Under the pieces are notes generated by a model, which searched no databases, had not been told where the DNA came from, and worked only from the letters and a program-made list of their open reading frames with translations. Positions 58,836-64,000 of a stretch of 64,000 bases of DNA are shown here, piece by piece; position 1 is the stretch's first letter; every line of letters starts with the position of its first letter. The stretch is from NCBI RefSeq assembly GCF_044457565.1, contig NZ_JBITGZ010000009.1, positions 221,477 to 285,476 of the forward strand, in the 5' to 3' direction. A program made the translations under genes and the position numbers. Source of the DNA: Kitasatospora sp044457565 (GTDB lineage: Bacteria; Actinomycetota; Actinomycetes; Streptomycetales; Streptomycetaceae).

Positions 58836-58999
58836 CCCGCCGCGCACCCGCCCCCCTCCACCCCGCCACCGACGCCGCGCGCGAGGCAGACCCTGGCGCA
58901 CGGGACGATCACATGGCAGGGTCTGCACCGTCAGCGCCACTCGGACGGGCCCGCCACCAGCACTCCCCGTCCCCATCCTTCGGCCGGGAGACCACCAAC

Positions 59000-61036
59000 G
59001 TGAGCACCCCACCCCAGGACCAGCCGCTCTGGCGGCCCCACCCCGCCACCGCCGCGGCCGCCCAGATCACGGCCTTCCAGGCCTGGGCCGTCGAGCACCA
59101 CGGCGCCCCGGCCGCCCCCCTCGCGCCCACCACCGGCGACGACCAGGCCGCCGCCCGCTACGCGGCCCTGCACACCTGGTCCACCGAGGACCTCGACCGC
59201 TTCTGGACCGCCGTCACCGAGTGGTTCGACATCCGCTTCTCCACCGCACCCGAGGCCGTCCTCGCCGACCAGGCCATGCCCGGCGCCCGCTGGTTCCCCG
59301 GCGCCCGCCTCAACTACGCCGAGCACGCCCTGCGGCACGGCGAGCCCGCCCCCGACGGCGCGCCGAGCCCCCACGCCGACCAGCCCGCCATCCTGCACCT
59401 GGACGAGACCACCGACCGCCCGGTCACCCTCACCTGGGCCGAGCTGCGCCGCCAGGTCGGCTCCCTCGCCGCCGCCCTGCGCGCCCAGGGAGTCGGCCCC
59501 GGCGACCGCGTCGGCGCCTACCTGCCCAACATCCCGCAGGCCGCCGTCGCCCTGCTCGCCACCGCCGCCGTCGGCGCCGTCTGGACATCCTGCGCCCCCG
59601 ACTTCGGCGCCCGCAGTGTCCTCGACCGTCTCCAGCAGATCGAACCGGTCGTCCTGTTCGCCGTCGACGGCTACCACTACGGCGGCAAGGACCACGACCG
59701 CACCGACGTGGTCGCCGAACTGCGCCGCGAGCTCCCCTCGCTGCGGACCGTCGTCCACGTCCCGCTGCTCGGCGCGCCCGCGCCCGACGGCGCGCTGCAC
59801 TGGGACGACCTCATCGCCGCCGACGTCGAGCCGGTCTTCGAGCAGGTGCCCTTCGACCACCCGCTCTGGGTGCTCTACTCGTCCGGCACCACCGGCCTGC
59901 CCAAGGCGATCGTCCAGAGCCAGGGCGGCATCCTGCTGGAGCACCTCAAGCAGGCTGGCCTGCACCTTGACCTCGGCCCCGCGGACCGCTTCCTCTGGTA
60001 CACCTCCACCGGCTGGATGATGTGGAACTTCCTCATCGCCGGCCTCCTGGTGGGATCCACGATCGTCACCTACGACGGCAGCCCCGGCCACCCCGACACC
60101 GGCGCCCTGTGGTCCGTCGCCGCCCGCACCGGCGCCACCGTGCTCGGCACCTCCGCCGCGTACGTCATCGCCAGTCGCAAGGCCGAGCTCCACCCCGGCC
60201 GCGACCTCGACCTCTCCGCCGTCCGCTGCATCGGCACCACCGGCTCGCCGCTGCCACCCGACGGCTTCCGCTGGATCTACGACGAGGTCAAGGAGGACGT
60301 CTGGCTCGCCTCCGTCAGCGGCGGCACGGACGTCTGCAGCTGCTTCGTCGGCGGCGTCCCGACCCTCCCGGTGTACCTCGGCGAGATCCAGGCCCCCTGC
60401 CTGGGCGCGGCCGTCGAGTCCTGGGACGTCCAGGGCCGCCCGCTGGTCGAGGCGGTCGGCGAGCTGGTCGTCACCAAGCCGCTCCCGTCCATGCCAATCG
60501 GCTTCTGGAACGACCCCGACGGCGCGCGCTACCGTGACAGCTACTTCGAGATGTACCCGGGCACCTGGCGCCACGGCGACTGGATCACCGTGACCGAGCG
60601 CGGCACGGTGATCATCCACGGCCGTTCCGACTCCACGCTGAACCGTCAGGGCGTCCGGATGGGCTCCTCCGACATCTACGAGGTGGTCGAGCGGCTCCCC
60701 GAGATCGCCGAATCACTGGTCATCGGCCTGGAGGAGGCCGAGGGCGGCTACTGGATGCCGCTCTTCGTCGTCCTCGCCCCCGGTGCGAAGCTGGACGACG
60801 ACCTCCGCGCCCGCATCCGCACCTCGCTGCGCGAACAGCTCTCCCCCCGCCACGTCCCCGACGAGGTCATCGCCGTCACCGGCCTGCCGCACACCCTGAC
60901 GGGTAAGCGCATCGAGGTCCCGGTCAAGCGTCTGCTCTCCGGCACCCCGCTGGAGCAGGCCGTCAACCCGGGCTCCGTCGACAATCTCGACCACCTGCGC
61001 TTCTTCGAGCAGCTCGGCCGCGACCGCCGCGGCTGA
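59000..61036 (+). CDS. Acetoacetyl-CoA synthetase
   Basis: The 678-residue enzyme is an acyl-adenylating ligase: PLWRPHPATAAAAQITAFQ is the N-terminal signature of acetoacetyl-CoA synthetases, WVLYSSGTTGLPKAIVQSQ (about residues 290-308) the AMP-binding motif, LWYTSTGWMMWNFLIAGL the acyl-binding region, HGRSDSTLNRQGVRMG the hinge and LTGKRIEVPVKRLL the C-terminal Lys motif. It activates acetoacetate for lipid, polyketide or storage-polymer synthesis. The GTG has GGGAG nine bases upstream. It lies 164 bp downstream of a Nudix gene, convergent with ptsI. Confidence 0.93.
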   Translation: MSTPPQDQPLWRPHPATAAAAQITAFQAWAVEHHGAPAAPLAPTTGDDQAAARYAALHTWSTEDLDRFWTAVTEWFDIRFSTAPEAVLADQAMPGARWFPGARLNYAEHALRHGEPAPDGAPSPHADQPAILHLDETTDRPVTLTWAELRRQVGSLAAALRAQGVGPGDRVGAYLPNIPQAAVALLATAAVGAVWTSCAPDFGARSVLDRLQQIEPVVLFAVDGYHYGGKDHDRTDVVAELRRELPSLRTVVHVPLLGAPAPDGALHWDDLIAADVEPVFEQVPFDHPLWVLYSSGTTGLPKAIVQSQGGILLEHLKQAGLHLDLGPADRFLWYTSTGWMMWNFLIAGLLVGSTIVTYDGSPGHPDTGALWSVAARTGATVLGTSAAYVIASRKAELHPGRDLDLSAVRCIGTTGSPLPPDGFRWIYDEVKEDVWLASVSGGTDVCSCFVGGVPTLPVYLGEIQAPCLGAAVESWDVQGRPLVEAVGELVVTKPLPSMPIGFWNDPDGARYRDSYFEMYPGTWRHGDWITVTERGTVIIHGRSDSTLNRQGVRMGSSDIYEVVERLPEIAESLVIGLEEAEGGYWMPLFVVLAPGAKLDDDLRARIRTSLREQLSPRHVPDEVIAVTGLPHTLTGKRIEVPVKRLLSGTPLEQAVNPGSVDNLDHLRFFEQLGRDRRG

Positions 61037-61055
61037 CCCCCGGCACAACAGAGGA

Positions 61056-61089
61056 GGGATGCTCCCGAAACCCTCGGTGGGAGCACCCC
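61056..61089. terminator. Hairpin terminator between convergent genes
   Basis: gggatgctccc (61056-61066) pairs with gggagcacccc (61079-61089) with one mismatch, around a 12-base loop, after the acetoacetyl-CoA synthetase stop and before the ptsI stop. Confidence 0.65.
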
Positions 61090-61130
61090 TCCACTGCAGA
61101 CCCTTCGGCCTCACCCGTCCCGCCGGGCGA

Positions 61131-62801
61131 CTACTCGCCCGAGAGCACCTGCTGCGCGGCGGCCCGCGCCTCGGCGGCGCTGTCCGTCGCCCGCGCGGCC
61201 TCGGCGGCCCGTCGGCACTGCGCCAGCGTGTACTTGGCCAGCGCCGAGCGGACGTAGGGGATCGACGCCGAGCCCATCGACAGGCTGGTGACACCCAGAC
61301 CCGTCAGCACACACGCGAGCAGCGGGTCGGCGGCGGCTTCACCGCAGACGCCGCAGCTCTTGCCCAGAGCCCGGGCGGCCTCGGCGGAGAACGCGATCAG
61401 GTCCAGCAGCGCCGGCTGCCAAGGGTCCTGCAGCCGCGCCAGCGCACCGACCTGGCGGTCGGCAGCGAAGGTGTACTGCGCCAGGTCGTTGGTCCCCAGC
61501 GACAGGAACTCCACCTCCTGGAGGATCGCGCGGGCCCGCAGCGCGGCCGACGGGATCTCGACCATCGCCCCGAACTTCGCCTGCAACCCCGCCTGGCGGC
61601 AGGCGTCCGCGAAGGCCTTGGCGTCCTGCCGGTCGGCCACCATGGGGGCCATCACCTCAAGGTGCACCGGCAGCCCCTCGGCGGCCTTCGCCAGCGCCCG
61701 CAGCTGGGTCTGCATCACGCCGGGGTTCTCCAGCAGCGTCCGCAGCCCGCGCACACCGAGCGCGGGGTTGGGCTCGTCCGCCGGAGTCAGGAAGTCCAGC
61801 GGCTTGTCGGCACCCGCGTCCAGCGCCCGGACCACGACCCGGCCCTCGGGGAACGCCTCCAGCACCTTGCGGTACGCCTCGACCTGCTTCTCCTCACTCG
61901 GCGCCTTCGCCGAGTCGTCGAGGAAGAGGAACTCGGTACGGAACAGCCCTACGCCCTCCGCACCGTTCTCCAGCGCGGCCGGCAGGTCCGCCGGACCACC
62001 CACGTTGGCCAGCAGCGGCACCCGGTGCCCGTCCGAGGTCTGCCCCGGCCCGGACGAGGAGGCCAGCGCCGCCCGGCGCTCGGCGGCGACCCGGCGCAGC
62101 TTGTCCTGCTTCTCCTGCGACGGCTCCACCAGCACGTCGCCGGTGCTGCCGTCCACGGCCACCACGACACCCTCGGCCACCCCCGTGGCACCCGGCAGCG
62201 CGACCACGGCCGGCACACCCATCGCCCGGGCCAGGATGGCGCTGTGGCTGGTCGGCCCGCCCTCCTCGGTCACGAAGCCGAGCACCAGGGTCGGGTCGAG
62301 CAGCGCGGTGTCGGCCGGCGCGAGATCCCGGGCGAACAGCACGTACGGTTCGTCGCTGTCCGGCACACCCGGCATCGGCACGCCCAGCAGCCGCGCGACG
62401 ATCCGGTTGCGCACGTCGTCCAGGTCCGCGACCCGCCCGGCCAGGTAGTCACCGGCCGATGCCAGCAGTGCCCGGTACGCGGCGAACGCGTCGTAGACGC
62501 CCCGCTCGGCACTGCTGCCGACGGTGATCCGGCGTTGGACGTCGGCCATCAGCTCGGGGTCCTGGGCCATCAGCGCCTGCGCCTCGAGGACGGCCTGTGC
62601 CTCGCCGCCGGCGAGGTTGCCGCGCGCGATCAGGTCGGCGGCCACCGCGTCCACCGCGGCCTGGGCCCGGGCCTGCTCGCGAGGCGCGTCCGCAGTCGGA
62701 ATCTGCGTGGCCGGCGGCTCCAGGACAGCCGTCCCCATGTGCCGTACCTGGCCGATCGCGACCCCGTGGCTCACGCCGACGCCGCGCAGAGTCTTCTCCA
62801 T
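61131..62801 (-). CDS. ptsI: PTS enzyme I (phosphoenolpyruvate-protein phosphotransferase)
   Basis: The 556-residue enzyme has the phosphohistidine motif GFVTEEGGPTSHSAILARAMG (His186), the PEP-binding barrel with EGVGLFRTEFLFLDD, LDAGADKPLDFL, EVMAPMVADRQDAKAFADAC and the C-terminal EFLSLGTNDLAQYTFAADR and CGVCGEAAADP with its catalytic Cys. It moves phosphate from PEP to HPr. GAAAGGA is the ribosome site. It lies 190 bp after crr on the same strand, forming the crr-ptsI pair known in Streptomyces. ptsH (HPr) is not in the window. Confidence 0.97.
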   Translation of the reverse strand: MEKTLRGVGVSHGVAIGQVRHMGTAVLEPPATQIPTADAPREQARAQAAVDAVAADLIARGNLAGGEAQAVLEAQALMAQDPELMADVQRRITVGSSAERGVYDAFAAYRALLASAGDYLAGRVADLDDVRNRIVARLLGVPMPGVPDSDEPYVLFARDLAPADTALLDPTLVLGFVTEEGGPTSHSAILARAMGVPAVVALPGATGVAEGVVVAVDGSTGDVLVEPSQEKQDKLRRVAAERRAALASSSGPGQTSDGHRVPLLANVGGPADLPAALENGAEGVGLFRTEFLFLDDSAKAPSEEKQVEAYRKVLEAFPEGRVVVRALDAGADKPLDFLTPADEPNPALGVRGLRTLLENPGVMQTQLRALAKAAEGLPVHLEVMAPMVADRQDAKAFADACRQAGLQAKFGAMVEIPSAALRARAILQEVEFLSLGTNDLAQYTFAADRQVGALARLQDPWQPALLDLIAFSAEAARALGKSCGVCGEAAADPLLACVLTGLGVTSLSMGSASIPYVRSALAKYTLAQCRRAAEAARATDSAAEARAAAQQVLSGE

Positions 62802-62991
62802 CTTCCGATTCCTTTCACCCGACTCTTGGCGGACCACTACGTTCCGTCTGTCCTTGAGTGCCGGGCAGGGGGCTTGTCCGTCATGGGATCTGTACAACGG
62901 CCGGGTGAGATGCCCGCCTGGGCGGAGGGCGAGGAGTCACGTCACCGCCCAGGCGGGGCAGGTGATGGCCGCTCCTGGCGGGGTGCTGCGG

Positions 62992-63441
62992 TCAGCTCCA
63001 GCTGAACAGGGCGTCGCCGGCGGCGACATCCCCGTCCTCCCGGACATCGCCGAGCGCGTCGGCGGTGGCCTCGAGCGCGACGATCGGCGAGATCGGGGAT
63101 TTGCCCGCCGCCTCGACCGCGGCCGGGTCCCACTTGATGACGGCCTGGCCACGGGTGACGGTGTCCCCCTTGTTGACCAGGAGTTCGAAGCCCTCACCGT
63201 TCAGCTGCACCGTGTCGATCCCGAGGTGCGTCAGTACACCGTGACCGTCGGCGTCCACCACGACGAACGCGTGGGGGTGCATGGAGACGACAACACCGTC
63301 CACCGGAGCGACGGCCTCGGTGGGCTGACGCACAGGGTCGATCGCGGTGCCGGGACCGACCATGGCGTCGGAGAAGACGGGGTCGGGCACGGCGGCGAGC
63401 CCAACGGCGCGGCCGGCCAGCGGCGACGTCACAGTGGTCAT
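62992..63441 (-). CDS. crr: PTS glucose-type EIIA component (Crr)
   Basis: The 149-residue protein is EIIA-glucose-like: PLAGRAVGLAAVPDPVFSDAMVGPG, VVSMHPHAFVV (His57) and VLTHLGIDTVQLNG (His72, the phosphorylated residue), and the ends GDTVTRGQAVIKWD. In Streptomyces it transfers phosphate to N-acetylglucosamine permeases. GGAGG lies before the ATG. It is first in the crr-ptsI pair and a DasR-like element occurs about 180 bp upstream. Confidence 0.96.
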   Translation of the reverse strand: MTTVTSPLAGRAVGLAAVPDPVFSDAMVGPGTAIDPVRQPTEAVAPVDGVVVSMHPHAFVVVDADGHGVLTHLGIDTVQLNGEGFELLVNKGDTVTRGQAVIKWDPAAVEAAGKSPISPIVALEATADALGDVREDGDVAAGDALFSWS

Positions 63442-63820
63442 GGTTGGAGCCTCCCAAATGCGCAGTACACCGTGCGGCCGCAGGGAGCGGCAGGCATCGG
63501 CTGAAGCCTAAATTATGTCAACTCCGGACATCTGCTGACATACCAGCGCACGAAGCCGGCGGCCCCGCAACTGCCCGTGCCGAGTCGTCGGAGCGGCGGT
63601 GCGACTGCCCTTCGGTCGCAAGTGGTCTAGTCCTCTTGGTCGACGCGCCGAACTCTACGGCATCCGGGCGAGCCGGGACCATCGTGCGGAGGGGTCGAAC
63701 CGACTCACCGCTGGCCCGAGTGGGTGACCCCGGTGCGGCTCGATTAGGCGCAACGCCCAGGACGGGCTATCGTTGCTCAGGTCGCCGCGAGGTGATGGTG
63801 AACTCCGAATGTCGGAAACG
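63442..63820. other. Control region between crr and the rRNA operon
   Basis: It holds the crr promoter region, with a minus-strand -10-like CATAAT near 63512-63517, and the DasR-like element. No gene was found. Confidence 0.55.
63621..63636. promoter_or_regulatory. DasR-responsive element (dre)-like site
   Basis: agtggtctagtcctct matches the dre consensus A(G/C)TGGTCTAGACCA(G/C)T at the left half fully and the right half partly. It is about 180 bp upstream of crr, and crr-ptsI is a known DasR target in Streptomyces. Confidence 0.7.
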
Positions 63821-63831
63821 CAAAGCTCTGG

Positions 63832-64000
63832 TTAAGACCGGGTAAACGGATCTGATAGGCTGAGGACACGAAAGAGCGAAGCGCCCGGAGAGTTCACGAG
63901 AGTGGCTCGAAGGAAGTGTCCGTTCCTTGAGAACTCAACAGCGTGCCAAAAGTCAACGCCAGATATGTTGACATCCCCGGCCTGGACCGTTCGGTCCGGG
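63832..64000 (+). promoter_or_regulatory. rRNA operon promoter and leader upstream of 16S rRNA
   Basis: From memory, the region around 63831-64000 is close to streptomycete rrn leaders, including cttgagaactcaacagcg (near 63928) and the later cgccagatatgttgac. A possible promoter has TTAAGA (63832-63837) and TAGGCT (63856-63861) with an 18-bp spacer. At the right edge cctggaccg-tt-cggtccggg forms a hairpin. The 16S gene should begin beyond 64000; only the leader is visible. Confidence 0.7.

Overview
The window is very GC-rich DNA, with GTG, TTG and ATG starts and almost exclusively G or C in third codon positions. It carries families typical of the Streptomyces/Kitasatospora group: a DUF397 protein, an NsdA-like TPR regulator, a subtilisin-inhibitor-like protein, a gylR-glpF-glpK-glpD locus, a DasR-type site before crr-ptsI, and leaderless promoters. 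I infer a chromosomal segment of a Streptomycetaceae species. The right end runs into the leader of a ribosomal RNA operon whose 16S gene would begin just outside the window. Two assembly gaps are present: 100 N at 8303-8402 inside a 21-bp tandem repeat, and 10 N at 13173-13182 inside unreliable G/C homopolymers.

Layout. 1-24 kb is a surface-polysaccharide region. It holds a GNAT enzyme, several GT4 glycosyltransferases, a Wzz/tyrosine-kinase-like protein with a degenerate P-loop, an ABC-2 exporter pair with an adjacent glycosyltransferase, two NodB-type deacetylases, a polyprenyl-phosphate sugar transferase, a PglD-like acetyltransferase and an NAD-dependent epimerase. Housekeeping-type genes are interspersed (SPFH protein, alpha/beta hydrolase, methyltransferase, HpnB-like GT2, racemase, Nudix, DhaM). 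24-40 kb is mixed: a DUF397 protein, a possible structured RNA, an acyl-CoA dehydrogenase preceded by a leaderless small ORF, an APH-like kinase, an NsdA-like regulator, a PAS protein, a HEAT-like protein, UppP, a His-rich DUF4396 membrane protein behind a CsoR-like palindrome, a MarR/cupin divergent pair, the pxpABC oxoprolinase operon, a frameshifted membrane gene and a secreted IPT/TIG protein.

41-48 kb holds the most interesting locus: three same-strand genes for a 510-residue protein, a 290-residue protein and a 1523-residue SMC-like ATPase. The layout resembles MukF-MukE-MukB/MksBEF/Wadjet JetABC, but there is no JetD/MksG nuclease gene, and the ATPase has Asn where the catalytic Walker B Glu is expected. 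A metallophosphoesterase with its own promoter-like -10 follows.

49-63 kb covers central carbon metabolism. It contains an SSI-type protease inhibitor with an unusual predicted P1 residue, glycerol catabolism (glpD, glpK, glpF, gylR) with palindromes at both the glpF and gylR promoters, homocysteine methyltransferase, an NrtR-like regulator, a Nudix hydrolase, acetoacetyl-CoA synthetase and the general PTS genes ptsI and crr. DhaM near 23.7 kb would draw phosphate from the same PTS and links to dihydroxyacetone metabolism, though dhaK and dhaL are not in the window.
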